A DNA stretch of 32,902 nt. Origin: CAZHZT01 sp964537285. Lineage in GTDB: Bacteria > Bacteroidota > Bacteroidia > Chitinophagales > Saprospiraceae. Location: the NCBI GenBank assembly GCA_964537285.1, contig CAZHZT010000063.1:1-32902 (forward strand). The letters are read 5' to 3'. The notes beneath the pieces were generated by a model, which saw only the letters and a list, made by a program, of their open reading frames with translations, searched no databases and was not told the DNA's origin. The translations under genes and the position numbers were made by a program. Shown one piece after another: positions 1 to 8,460 of this stretch; positions within the stretch are counted from its first letter, which is position 1, and every line of letters starts with the position of its first letter.

Positions 1-1533
1 GGGGTGAATCAGGAAATGAACTCCCGTAGCGAAAACCTCAAAATACCCGAAAACGAAAAGCTCCAAATAAAAAAAGGGCATAGCCTCATCCAACGCAATA
101 GTAAAAATCTACTTCGGCTAGTCAATCAGTTACTTGAATTAGCAAGAGTAGATTCCGGTGCTATTAGTATAGATTATATCCAATCGGATGTCGTCCATTA
201 TTTACGGTACCTCACCGAATCATTTGCCTCTATGGCTGCCGAGAAAGAGATTAAGCTGACTTTTCAATCTGAAGTAGAGGGATTGGTCATGGATTTTGAT
301 GAAGTGAAAATGCAACACATCGCGTATAATTTGTTGTCAAATGCCATTAAATTCACTCCCCGGGGAGGAGCCGTTGATTTTTTGGTCAAAGCAGTGGAAG
401 ATAAGGGAGTTCCACAGTTGCAAATAAAAGTGAAAGACACCGGAATAGGTATTTCGGAAGAACAGCTCTTCTTTATTTTCGATCGTTTTTACCAAACGGA
501 TAGTTCTACCACGCGCAAAGGAGAAGGTACCGGAATAGGATTGGCGTTAACCAAAGAACTGGTAGACTTGATGAATGGAAGCATTCATGTCGAAAGTGAA
601 TTAAATAAAGGTACCGTCTTTACTGTTTTATTGCCCGTGAAACGAACGGCAAAGCCCACGCCTATACAAGATTTAGAACGGACGGACAAGCTTAAGCCTG
701 CTTTAAGGCCTGAAGATAAGGCTTCAACTCCAAATGAAGCTGTTTCAAAAGGGTCGGATGGCAAGCCAGAGCGCCCTGTTTTACTAATCATTGAAGATAA
801 TCTGGATGTCGTTTCCTATCTGGAATCCATTCTTCAAAAAGAATACCAAATAGAAGTAGCCAACGATGGTCAGGCCGGTATTGACAAAGCACTGGAAATC
901 ATCCCGGATATCATTATTACGGATGTTATGATGCCTTTAAAAGATGGTTACGAAGTATGCGAAACGCTGAAAACCGATGAACGCAGCAGCCATATTCCGA
1001 TCATTATGCTTACCGCCAAAGCTACAGAGGCCGACCGCCTTGCCGGCCTCAAAACGGGAGCAGATGCTTACCTAATGAAACCCTTCAACAAAGAGGAGTT
1101 GTTCATTCGATTGGAAAAACTGGTGAGCCTGCGCCAAGCCTTACAGCAGCGCTACAGCCAACTTGCAGGTCCGCTGGCTAAGATCGCATCCTCGAAACAA
1201 ACAACTCCGGAACCCAGCCTCGATGATCTGTTCATGGAAAAGATCCGCCGGATCATTGAAGAAAAGATAGGAGATGCCGATCTCGACATCCCCTATCTTT
1301 GTCAAAAGGTCCATTTGAGTTCGACGCAGCTTTTCCGTAAAATGAAAGCCCTGACGGGAGAGCCACCGATCCGTTTTATTCGGAAAGTACGCTTGCACAA
1401 GGCCAAAGAGCTCCTGCAAACCACCGAGCTTAGTGTCTCCGAAATAGCCTACGATCTTGGCTTTACCGATCCGCATTATTTTTCCCGGGCGTTTAGCAAG
1501 GAGTTTGGCAGTCCGCCGAGTTCTTTTCAATAG
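1..1533 (+). CDS. Hybrid two-component sensor kinase/response regulator with AraC output domain, 5' partial
   Basis: This is the C-terminal part of an HTCS-type one-protein two-component system; the reading frame is open to the left edge, so the sensor domain and the phospho-acceptor histidine lie outside the window. Numbering from the codon at base 4, the remains of the dimerisation helix (RLVNQLLELARVDSG) come first. A HATPase domain follows, with N box NLLSNAIKFTP near 109, G1 box DTGIGIS near 145 and G2 box GTGIGLAL near 175. A linker leads to a receiver domain (about 258-375) with phospho-acceptor D307 in ITDVMMP and conserved K359. The last 100 residues are an AraC-type helix-turn-helix with the usual ending (SEIAYDLGFTDPHYFSRAFSKEFG). 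Such proteins sense a periplasmic ligand and activate nearby genes; the target here is probably to the left of the window. It converges on the next gene with an 11-bp gap. Confidence 0.93.
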   Translation, partial: GVNQEMNSRSENLKIPENEKLQIKKGHSLIQRNSKNLLRLVNQLLELARVDSGAISIDYIQSDVVHYLRYLTESFASMAAEKEIKLTFQSEVEGLVMDFDEVKMQHIAYNLLSNAIKFTPRGGAVDFLVKAVEDKGVPQLQIKVKDTGIGISEEQLFFIFDRFYQTDSSTTRKGEGTGIGLALTKELVDLMNGSIHVESELNKGTVFTVLLPVKRTAKPTPIQDLERTDKLKPALRPEDKASTPNEAVSKGSDGKPERPVLLIIEDNLDVVSYLESILQKEYQIEVANDGQAGIDKALEIIPDIIITDVMMPLKDGYEVCETLKTDERSSHIPIIMLTAKATEADRLAGLKTGADAYLMKPFNKEELFIRLEKLVSLRQALQQRYSQLAGPLAKIASSKQTTPEPSLDDLFMEKIRRIIEEKIGDADLDIPYLCQKVHLSSTQLFRKMKALTGEPPIRFIRKVRLHKAKELLQTTELSVSEIAYDLGFTDPHYFSRAFSKEFGSPPSSFQ

Positions 1534-1544
1534 ATATGCCCAAA

Positions 1545-2705
1545 TCAAAACAAGCTTTCCAGTCCATCCACATTAATCACCTCTATGTCTTCGGCCAGAA
1601 AAAAACGCTCATCTACCGGAGCCAGTATTTTACATTTATCAACCCTTAAATCTTCCTGAACGATTCTTAGTCCTTTGGTAACCTTTGGAGTAGTAGAATA
1701 TTTAATTTCTAAAAGAATAACCGGTTGTCCTGCCTTTGCAATTACCAAATCGACCTCCGCTCCGTGGTGTGTGCGATAAAAATAAAGCTCAGCCCAATCT
1801 GGCAAATATGGAAGTAACTGCTCAATTACATAGGTTTCCCAGGAGGCGCCAATAACGGGGTGGCCATTTAACTCCATAAATGAAGGAATACCTAAAAGCT
1901 GATGAAGAATACCTGTATCCCTTAAATACAATTTTGGAGATTTTACTAATCGTTTTTTAAGATTTGCATGAAAAGGAGGTAACCTTCTTATTAAATAGGC
2001 GGACTCCAGGAAATCCAGATACCTACCAATGGTAGCTCCGCTAATACCCAAAGATCTTGCCAACGTCTCTTTATTAAGTAACTGGCCAGATAAATGAGCA
2101 ATCATTCGCCAAAGCTTACCACTAACTATCGGGTCCGCTGCCATTCCTAAAAGAGGAAGGTCTTTTTCAAGATAGGTTTGAATGAAATTTCTTCTCCATA
2201 AGGACGCTAATTCTTCATCTGGTGCAAAGAGAGCATCCGGAAAGCCACCTCTAAACCAATGGGTTTGAAAATCAATCCCTTGTGGGAGCTCGTTAGAAGT
2301 AAATGGAGTAAGTTCCAGATAAGCGATCCGGCCGGCGAGAGACTCCGAACTGTCCCTTATTAGTTCAGGAGATGCCGAACCTAATAAAATAAACCTTCCC
2401 GGACTGCGATTTCTATCGATTATACCTCTTAAGACCGGAAACAAGTCAGGTACCTTTTGCACCTCGTCTAATATGACTGTTTTATCTGCAAGTGGGTCAA
2501 GAAAAAGAGAAGGGTTTTCCAGTTTCACTAAATCTGCAGGATTTTCCAGGTCCAAATAAACAGATGCTTTTTCTAACCGAGGCCGAATTCCCTGAGCAAG
2601 AGAGGTTTTTCCCACCTGCCTCGGTCCCACAATCCCTACCACCGGAAAATAGGATGCTAGTTTTAAGGCTTTCTCCTCCGACGATCTAGTAATATAATTT
2701 TTCAT
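1545..2705 (-). CDS. AAA-family ATP-binding protein with DUF4143 domain
   Basis: A 386-residue protein of the widespread AAA_14/DUF4143 group. The N-terminal ATPase has Walker A GPRQVGKT at 27-34 and Walker B VILDEVQ, followed by a sensor-like GSASPEL. The C-terminal half carries the DUF4143 domain with a PD-(D/E)XK-like segment (GAEVDLVI ... LLEIKYS). Length is normal for the family and the ATG at 2705 is the only sensible start. The biological role of these proteins is not established; they are often isolated genes with high copy number per genome. The start codon abuts a perfect 12-bp inverted repeat (separate entry), which suggests self-regulation. The stop codon is TGA. Confidence 0.88.
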   Translation of the reverse strand: MKNYITRSSEEKALKLASYFPVVGIVGPRQVGKTSLAQGIRPRLEKASVYLDLENPADLVKLENPSLFLDPLADKTVILDEVQKVPDLFPVLRGIIDRNRSPGRFILLGSASPELIRDSSESLAGRIAYLELTPFTSNELPQGIDFQTHWFRGGFPDALFAPDEELASLWRRNFIQTYLEKDLPLLGMAADPIVSGKLWRMIAHLSGQLLNKETLARSLGISGATIGRYLDFLESAYLIRRLPPFHANLKKRLVKSPKLYLRDTGILHQLLGIPSFMELNGHPVIGASWETYVIEQLLPYLPDWAELYFYRTHHGAEVDLVIAKAGQPVILLEIKYSTTPKVTKGLRIVQEDLRVDKCKILAPVDERFFLAEDIEVINVDGLESLF

Positions 2706-2749
2706 TTACCGTGAAATTTATTCACAAGATATTGATTTTTCACGGTAAA
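2705..2749 (-). promoter_or_regulatory. 12-bp inverted repeat around the promoter of the DUF4143 ATPase gene
   Basis: TTTACCGTGAAA (2705-2716) and its exact reverse complement TTTCACGGTAAA (2738-2749) are separated by 21 bp. On the gene's strand one arm lies at the expected -33 region and the other touches the ATG. Between them is TATCTTGT, a partial match to the TAnnTTTG -7 box. This fits an operator bound by a dimeric or tandem repressor; the binding protein is unknown. Confidence 0.55.
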
Positions 2750-2881
2750 ATCTATGCCATTCTCCGTAAATTAAAAAATGCCGGACATTCAAAAATGCAT
2801 TTTTCAAAAATCCTGTTTGGATTGCACCATCTCCCTAAAATCTTCAAAGGGTGTCTTAACCTACAGATAAAAATCATGTTG

Positions 2882-2924
2882 GGGGTTGTCGAAAAACTCC
2901 TTTCAGTTATTTTTCGACAGCCCC
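2882..2924 (-). terminator. Hairpin downstream of the beta-helix gene
   Basis: Arms 2882-2896 and 2910-2924 (GGGGTTGTCGAAAAA and TTTTTCGACAGCCCC) pair over 15 bp with one G-T pair and a 13-nt loop. The hairpin lies 25 bp beyond the stop of the minus-strand gene that ends at 2949, so it probably terminates that transcript. The long, nearly perfect stem is also compatible with a relic of a transposon end. Confidence 0.5.
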
Positions 2925-2948
2925 ATTAACATAGAACAATTCAACGGT

Positions 2949-5285
2949 TTACATCCGCACAAAGCTGGAGGTCACTACAGACGCGCCGTTGGATATCAAA
3001 ACACGATATACCCCAGTCGGAAGGTCCGCCACCCCAAATTGGAGCACTACCTCCTGATCAAATTTGTCAAAATCAGCGCTGTGTACTACCTGCCCCATAG
3101 TATTGATGATTTGGAGTGTCAGCTCTCCGGTCCATTTATTATCAATGGATATATTGGCTGTGCCGGAAACGGGGTTCGGGAAGATCGAAATGAGTCCTTG
3201 ATCGGAAATCACCTCCCGAGTACTGGTAAATACCAGGCAATCCGAAACACCTCCATCATGTGGGCTTTCAAAAGCCCCGATGTCAATACAACTGCCTTGG
3301 ATACGGGCATTGCCGGCATAGTCTGTGACAGATGGTTCGTCGAGCAGCACGCCCGCATCCACAGCCGGGCTGTTCGCTGCTGGTTGGAAAGTACCCATCT
3401 CGAATAGCGGGTCGGTGTTGGATTGGTCAGCACTGGTCAGCCAGTCATCCATGGCATCATCGCTGATGAGGTTGCCGCCGAGGCTCTGGATGGGTAGCCC
3501 TGTTGTGCTTCCGATAGCGGTAGCGGTGTAGGTAGGCGAACCATTAGCTTGAAAGATGTTATTTCTGATCGCAATTTTCCCATCCCCTCTGGTGCCAAGT
3601 AATACGCTTTGGTTTTCTGAAAAAGTACAATTGGTGAGGGTTAACTCCCGTTCAGTACCTACTACCGCTGTCTCGGGCCCGGTATTGTTGTGGTTGATGA
3701 ACAGGCAGTTGACCAACTCGATCTGCTGTTCTTCCGGCGGGGCAATTGCAGCGTCGGCACCCAAGCCAAAGCCTTGGGCAAGTGTGCCAGTATTCCCATC
3801 AAAAAGGGTATTGCGCACCAGCACGGATGTATTTTCACCGCCTTCAGTCACAGTCATGCCGCCCACAGTGAGACCAGAGTCCTCGTTGTTGCCAATGAAT
3901 TCACAATTGTCCACCAGGAGGTGGTTGTCCATCCCGCCGTAATGGACGTAAAGCAGGCCACCGGTATACTCCTCCGCAGAGTTGTCCTGAATCAGGCAGT
4001 CCACCACCCGGATGGTGTCGTTTTGGGAGGTGCTGGTGATGCGATAATCAAATTTGAGCCCTGCTGCTTGGGGGGTCGGGTCTACCGCTGTGCTGATAGC
4101 CTGGTTGCCAATAAAATCACAGGCTTCAATAGTGATATTTCCATTGGAGGCCCCCTGTGAGAAATACGAAAAGCCGCCACCATTGGCACTGGTATTTTTG
4201 GTGATCTGGCAATTACTAATGGTGACGCTGTTATCCGCACTATTTTCGAAAACGTCATAAGCAATGGCTCCAGCAGTAACATCAGCGCTGTTACCCTGAA
4301 AATCGCAAGCAGTTACAGTAAAACTTTGGCCGCCAGGCCCTAATTCCGTATAGACTAAACGAAGACCGCCTCCAAATTGAGCAAGATTATTCGTAAACTG
4401 ACAATTATTAAAAGAAGCAAAGGAGTTTATCACTTGAGCACCACCACCTACTTCAGCTTCGTTGTTGTCGAAGACGCAATTATTAAAGGAAGCAAAGGAG
4501 TTTTGCACCTGAGCACCGCCGCCACCAAAACCGGCTTCGTTGTTGTCGAATTGGCAGTTTTCCACTACCAGTTCCTCGCCGAGGATATGGGAAGCCCAAA
4601 GGCCCCCTCCGCTGTTTATACACCTATTATTTCGAAAGATGCAGTTTTCCACCCTTCCGCCGGATGCACCCTCTTGCCAGAAATAAATACCGCCCCCATG
4701 CCAAATCGTGTAGTTCTGCTGGAAGATGCAATTGCGGACCTGGGTGGCGCCCCAGGTGAAAATACCTCCGCCCCGTTTGTTGGGGAAATAGTCGTCATCA
4801 ATATCGGCATGGCCGCCTTCAAAGGTGAAGCCATCGATGACCGTAGCCGCCGTGGTGAAGGTGTCAATAACCATCACGTTAAGGGCATTGTCTTCCCGGT
4901 TGGCCACGAAATCATCATCCACGTCATCGCCGTTCAGATCGCCGGAGAGGATGGTCACATTGGTGGCAGGATCCCGCTCGGATAGCATCGTTTCCGTACC
5001 GTCGAAGCCACCGTAGAGGGCTACATCCTGATGGATATAAAACATCTGTCTGGGGTCGCCCGGCCATGCAGATGGCTCTTGCGGCAGATAGGTGCCGGCA
5101 GCCACCCAGATTTCGTCGCCTTCACTGTAGTTGTCTAAAGCGGTGGCGAGTTCGGTGTACGCATTTGCCCAGGAGGTGCCGTCGTTATTGCCGGTGGCGG
5201 TTGCATCGACGTAGGTCTGGGCATTTGTAGTGAATATAAAGGTCAGCAGCATCAGTGCTGTCAGTAAGGTAAATTGTGTCTTCAT
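2949..5285 (-). CDS. Secreted right-handed beta-helix protein with T9SS type A sorting domain
   Basis: A 778-residue exported protein. Residues 1-22 form a signal peptide ending in TTNAQ. The mature part opens with YVDATATGNNDGTSWANAYT, typical of choice-of-anchor Q/pectate-lyase-like beta-helix proteins, followed by many repeats built around NCxFxNN and GGGxxV (for example VENCIFRNNRC and VENCQFDNNEAG). This fits a right-handed parallel beta-helix. The last 80 residues (SIFPNPVSG ... LPTGVYRVLISNG ... SSFVRM) are a type A C-terminal domain that directs export through the type IX secretion system and attachment to the cell surface. No catalytic residues can be assigned; such proteins are thought to be adhesins or polysaccharide-binding proteins. 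The gene stands alone, with a hairpin downstream. Confidence 0.9.
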   Translation of the reverse strand: MKTQFTLLTALMLLTFIFTTNAQTYVDATATGNNDGTSWANAYTELATALDNYSEGDEIWVAAGTYLPQEPSAWPGDPRQMFYIHQDVALYGGFDGTETMLSERDPATNVTILSGDLNGDDVDDDFVANREDNALNVMVIDTFTTAATVIDGFTFEGGHADIDDDYFPNKRGGGIFTWGATQVRNCIFQQNYTIWHGGGIYFWQEGASGGRVENCIFRNNRCINSGGGLWASHILGEELVVENCQFDNNEAGFGGGGAQVQNSFASFNNCVFDNNEAEVGGGAQVINSFASFNNCQFTNNLAQFGGGLRLVYTELGPGGQSFTVTACDFQGNSADVTAGAIAYDVFENSADNSVTISNCQITKNTSANGGGFSYFSQGASNGNITIEACDFIGNQAISTAVDPTPQAAGLKFDYRITSTSQNDTIRVVDCLIQDNSAEEYTGGLLYVHYGGMDNHLLVDNCEFIGNNEDSGLTVGGMTVTEGGENTSVLVRNTLFDGNTGTLAQGFGLGADAAIAPPEEQQIELVNCLFINHNNTGPETAVVGTERELTLTNCTFSENQSVLLGTRGDGKIAIRNNIFQANGSPTYTATAIGSTTGLPIQSLGGNLISDDAMDDWLTSADQSNTDPLFEMGTFQPAANSPAVDAGVLLDEPSVTDYAGNARIQGSCIDIGAFESPHDGGVSDCLVFTSTREVISDQGLISIFPNPVSGTANISIDNKWTGELTLQIINTMGQVVHSADFDKFDQEVVLQFGVADLPTGVYRVLISNGASVVTSSFVRM

Positions 5286-5322
5286 GATAAAAATAAGTTT
5301 ACTTCTTAGGTTAAGAGTTAAG

Positions 5323-5482
5323 TACGTTGTAAATTAAGTAGATTAACGTTGTGGCCAAGGAGGTTTTCGTTCAGAACGAGGCGCGGCGGAGCCTCGTAGC
5401 CTTCGCTACGAAGGCGGGTACGCAACGAAGTGCTGGACGAAAAGATCCAGCCAAAACTTTAAGGTATTTAGTTTACAACGTA
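5323..5482. repeat. Palindromic element, core type E, copy 1
   Basis: An imperfect 160-bp palindrome. Its terminal 18 bp (5323-5340 and 5465-5482) are inverted repeats with 16 of 18 matches, beginning TACGTTGTAAA. Its interior contains AACGAGGCGC (5375-5384), a TAGC/GCTA mini-stem and GCAACGAAGT (5422-5431). The same core occurs, inverted, in the element at 17271-17437 but with quite different outer stems. An open GTG-started frame of 101 codons runs through and beyond it, but there is no coding evidence. It lies in the 567-base gap between the beta-helix gene and the next gene. Confidence 0.7.
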
Positions 5483-5552
5483 TTACGTTTTGAAAAAGAA
5501 AAGATCCTTTCTGAAATACATTTCAAAGGTATAGGGAGAAGGGGCCTGCGGG

Positions 5553-5751
5553 CATGGACAAAAGTTTCAAAGGGATGGACAAAAATTGCATCGGGGGGTA
5601 AGTCATACACAAAAGCCTGGAAAACATACACTTGTAAAAAAAATAAACTAGTGTAACATCCAACCCTTTTTCTCTAAGCCCAGATCGAAGCTTTTCCTAC
5701 TTTTTAAAACAAATGCAATTTTTGTCCATCTGTTTGAAACTTTTGTCCATG
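5553..5751. repeat. 38-bp inverted repeat holding four copies of ATGGACAAAA
   Basis: Arms 5553-5590 and 5714-5751 are inverted repeats with 36 of 38 matches, 123 bp apart. Each arm holds two direct copies of ATGGACAAAA with a 21-bp period (5554-5563 and 5575-5584; in reverse 5720-5729 and 5741-5750). Two-turn spacing of identical sites on each side suggests a protein-binding array, about 100 bp upstream of the orphan gene at 5853. A candidate -7 box TAGATTTG lies at 5773-5780. Confidence 0.6.
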
Positions 5752-5852
5752 GGGTTGGGATAGGTTTGCTTGTAGATTTGTAGGGTAAATATTTTAATTT
5801 TTCAAATTCAAGTTATTCATTCACTAAGGAGCATCCACCACTTATTAAAGAT

Positions 5853-6521
5853 ATGGGATATGGATATATAGCTGAACATCGTGAAGCACATGGTGAAACG
5901 CATGCTATCAGATATACCTTTGAGAATGTTTTTGATTTGTTTCCTGGCCTCGGTGGGAGTGGGGGCTTTTATGCAGGCAATTTCATGGATATAAAAGATG
6001 TTTATGTCACTCTAAAGCGCCAATACAAATGGGTACTTTATTTTGGTCCCGTGAGATTAGCCGGTGAGGAGACAAAGACAGTGACAGAAACGATAAGTCA
6101 AACACTCACTGAGTCTAGAAGTTTGAGAGCATTACTCCGGGTAGCAGTCAAAGCAGAAGCGAATGCTCCTTTCATTTCAGTCAGTTCAGAGTTAACAGCA
6201 GAAGTTGAAGGAACAATAACCGCTCAGGAATCCTGGGCAAAAGAAACGGTCCGTTCGGTTGAAAAAAAATTAGAACCCCACCGATTTTATGCTTTTTGGA
6301 GTCTCTATGATCGAATTACCGTCACTTATCACTTGGATACTTTAATCAGCCGTTGCAGGCATCTTTTGAAAGATAACCCTAATGATGCTACTGCAAAAGC
6401 TAATATTGCACGGTTTGAAAAGTTAAATGGTTCACCAAAATATTTTGACTTAATTAAGAGCCGTTACGAAGACGACATGGAGGACGACAAAGCGCTGTTA
6501 GATGCGCTTGCTTCAAGCTAA
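5853..6521 (+). CDS. Hypothetical protein, 222 residues
   Basis: I do not recognise this protein. There is no signal peptide. The N-terminal part is rich in Gly and aromatic residues (FPGLGGSGGFYAGNFMDI). Residues about 75-150 alternate Thr/Ser with charged and hydrophobic residues (ETKTVTETISQTLTES, SSELTAEVEGTITAQES), as expected of long amphipathic beta strands like those of aerolysin/MTX2-type pore formers; this resemblance is only a pattern and not a family match. The C-terminal 60 residues are helical and charged, ending EDDMEDDKALLDALASS. The ATG at 5853 is taken because an AT-rich leader with a possible -7 box precedes it. It stands alone between two repeats, with a hairpin after its stop. 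Confidence 0.7.
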   Translation: MGYGYIAEHREAHGETHAIRYTFENVFDLFPGLGGSGGFYAGNFMDIKDVYVTLKRQYKWVLYFGPVRLAGEETKTVTETISQTLTESRSLRALLRVAVKAEANAPFISVSSELTAEVEGTITAQESWAKETVRSVEKKLEPHRFYAFWSLYDRITVTYHLDTLISRCRHLLKDNPNDATAKANIARFEKLNGSPKYFDLIKSRYEDDMEDDKALLDALASS

Positions 6522-6563
6522 GCTTTTGTTAGCTAACCCAAACTCGTACACCGTGTAAAAAGC

Positions 6564-6596
6564 ATTTTGTAAACTAAATATCTTAATTTACAAAAT
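6564..6596 (+). terminator. Hairpin after the 222-residue gene
   Basis: ATTTTGTAAA (6564-6573) and TTTACAAAAT (6587-6596) form a perfect 10-bp stem with a 13-nt loop, 42 bp beyond the TAA of the preceding gene. It is A/T rich without a strong G/C clamp, so the terminator call is tentative. The rest of the gap to 6795 shows nothing recognisable. Confidence 0.4.
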
Positions 6597-6795
6597 ACTA
6601 AGGATCATGATCAAAAAGAACCCTTGTTTTTGAAAGAAATGGGAAATTTCGAAGCAAAAGCAGAGGACTCTTTTTGGTCTTTTTTATCACCTGGAAGGTT
6701 CAAGGATGTTACTTAAAGTCAAGTATAAAGCTATTTCCTCACCCTTTAGGAAAAGAGGTTTTGAAAAAACTAGCGAACGTTAGACTAAAAAGTAT

Positions 6796-7710
6796 TCAAT
6801 CCTTTTGACTAAGTTTCTGATAAATGGCCAATACATCCTCTTTAGGCAACCCACTTATGCTGACTGCAGTATCTACATCCAGGCCATTGGCATAACACTT
6901 CTCTACTACTTTTAACTTTTCTCTGGCTTCACCTCTGGCTTCGCCCTCTGCTATTCCTTCTGCTTTTCCCTCTGCTTTTCCCTCTGCCTTTCCTTCCAGA
7001 TAGAAGGCATCACTTTTAATGTCGTATGTTATTGGCATTTCTTCTATTATTTTTTTAGTTGTCCTTTCAAATTTACGAATTCTTGAGAGCAATGTCAACT
7101 GATGGAGGTATTTAAGCATTTCTTGCTCCGAATGACATAATGCCTTAAGCTTTTTTATAATTAAACGCAGAACAGCCTCTACACGTTCCGGCTCATAGTG
7201 ACCTAAAATAGCTAAAATGACAATTTCCGGAACCTGGGATTGCAGGAATTGATCAGAATCGATCTGGTGGATATTTACCAAATCATACCCTTCATAAATT
7301 TCTGCAGCTTGAAGTTGGGTGGGAAGTTTGGCAGTTCTTTCATCCAGATTCACAACGACCTGATATACCGGTAATTTAAAGGTCTGTAAAATTAAAGCAT
7401 GATACATGCCCATTCTGTAAAGCATGTCTTTGTGAACTTTGCGCTCAAACTCTATATGCAGCATGGCATCGAACGCTTCTCCTTCTGAGCCGGAAGGATC
7501 TCCTGGCATTATTTTAACGCGATAGAGAAAATCTACTTTACGCTCAAAAGTTAATGGAAAGGAATGTTTTTCCGACTTATAGAATACAATATTTAGCTTA
7601 AGCACACTTTTGATGAGTGGCATAAAAATCGATGCTGCATTCTCGCGGAATATCCGGTCGTAAATATTCCCTTTGTTATTGTCTTCTTTGTCTTCAGATG
7701 ATTTTTTCAA
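6796..7710 (-). CDS. Rpn-family/PD-(D/E)XK nuclease transposase-like protein
   Basis: A 304-residue protein resembling the Rpn recombination-promoting nuclease/PD-(D/E)XK transposase-like families common in Bacteroidota. It starts with the usual NKGNIYDRIFRENA. The likely nuclease motif is D60 in FERKVDFLYRV with E87 and E89 in MLHIEFERK. Residues 240-265 contain the family's EGKAEGKAEGKAEG repeat, encoded by 12-bp near-perfect DNA repeats around 6955-6995, before a short helical tail (LKVVEKCYANGLD ... ISGLPKEDVLAIYQKL). The start appears to be TTG at 7710: a stop lies three codons upstream and the next ATG would remove the conserved N-terminus. A 12-bp repeat unit changes length without a frameshift. 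Stop is TGA. It stands alone. Confidence 0.8.
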   Translation of the reverse strand: MKKSSEDKEDNNKGNIYDRIFRENAASIFMPLIKSVLKLNIVFYKSEKHSFPLTFERKVDFLYRVKIMPGDPSGSEGEAFDAMLHIEFERKVHKDMLYRMGMYHALILQTFKLPVYQVVVNLDERTAKLPTQLQAAEIYEGYDLVNIHQIDSDQFLQSQVPEIVILAILGHYEPERVEAVLRLIIKKLKALCHSEQEMLKYLHQLTLLSRIRKFERTTKKIIEEMPITYDIKSDAFYLEGKAEGKAEGKAEGIAEGEARGEAREKLKVVEKCYANGLDVDTAVSISGLPKEDVLAIYQKLSQKD

Positions 7711-7922
7711 TGGAATTCAATTTTATGTAAATTTAAAACATTTTATTTTAAATATAAAATATATTACAAAATTTTATTAAAATATTTCCGTAGATAAAGA
7801 AATACATCCGCTAACTCATAAGGGCTATAAAAGAACGAGAAAATTTATACATGGAGATGAGCAAGATCATTTTAATGTAAACCCGAAATCCTTATTTTAA
7901 AAGCAGACAAAAGTAAGCGATC

Positions 7923-8378
7923 ATGAATGCGATCTATAAGCCTAAAATCGAGGCATTTCTTCAATTGAAAACCATTGCTGTGCTAGGTTATTCCAGCAGT
8001 GGGGATCAGCCGGCCAATGCAATTTATCAGAAATTCGAAAAGAACGGCTACCGGGTTTTTGCCGTTAATCCGAAAGCGGAGCAAGTTAAAGACGTCCCAT
8101 GTTATCCGGATTTGCAGTCCATATCGGAGCCGGTGCAGGGGGCGGTACTTTGCACTCCGGCCAATGCCACAGCCCAGGCCGTAGAAGCATGTGCCGAAAA
8201 GGGTATTAAGCACCTTTGGATCCACACGGGTTTTGGAACAGGCAGCTACGCAAAAGAAGCCTTTGAAATGGCCAAAAAATTGGGATTAGAAATCATTCCC
8301 GGAGGCTGTCCCATGATGTACGTAAAGCCTGATATTTTCCACCGATGCTTGGGGTGGCTGAAAAAATTACCGGAATAG
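7923..8378 (+). CDS. CoA-binding protein (CoA_binding_2, YccU-like)
   Basis: A 151-residue single-domain Rossmann-fold protein of the CoA_binding_2 family. The nucleotide-binding loop is in TIAVLGYSSSGDQPANAIYQKF, followed by FAVNPKAEQVKDVPCYPDL, LCTPANAT and the C-terminal IIPGGCPMMYVKPDIFHR that is typical of the family. Members are small cytoplasmic proteins thought to bind CoA or a related nucleotide; no enzymatic activity is established. Length is normal for the family. The ATG at 7923 follows an A-rich leader. Confidence 0.9.
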   Translation: MNAIYKPKIEAFLQLKTIAVLGYSSSGDQPANAIYQKFEKNGYRVFAVNPKAEQVKDVPCYPDLQSISEPVQGAVLCTPANATAQAVEACAEKGIKHLWIHTGFGTGSYAKEAFEMAKKLGLEIIPGGCPMMYVKPDIFHRCLGWLKKLPE

Positions 8379-8408
8379 CGGTAAATGGGTCTGTTTCCAA
8401 AATTACAC

Positions 8409-8440
8409 TTGTGCTATTTCGAAGAATGTCGTACCTTTTG
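8409..8440 (+). promoter_or_regulatory. Candidate Bacteroidota promoter for the 230-residue secreted protein
   Basis: TTG at 8409-8411 (-33 region) and TACCTTTTG at 8432-8440, close to the TAnnTTTG -7 consensus, are 20 bp apart and 20 bp upstream of the ATG at 8461. Confidence 0.4.
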
Positions 8441-8460
8441 AAAAAATAAAAATTACTATT

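Noticed and set aside
5351..5656. A 101-codon GTG-started open frame
   Set aside because: It runs through palindromic element E and one arm of the 38-bp inverted repeat, is very Lys/Arg rich and shows no domain; the openness follows from the repeat sequence.
6950..7000. Short tandem repeats in the Rpn-like gene as a phase-variation switch
   Set aside because: The unit is 12 bp, a multiple of three, so changes in copy number alter protein length only and do not switch the frame.
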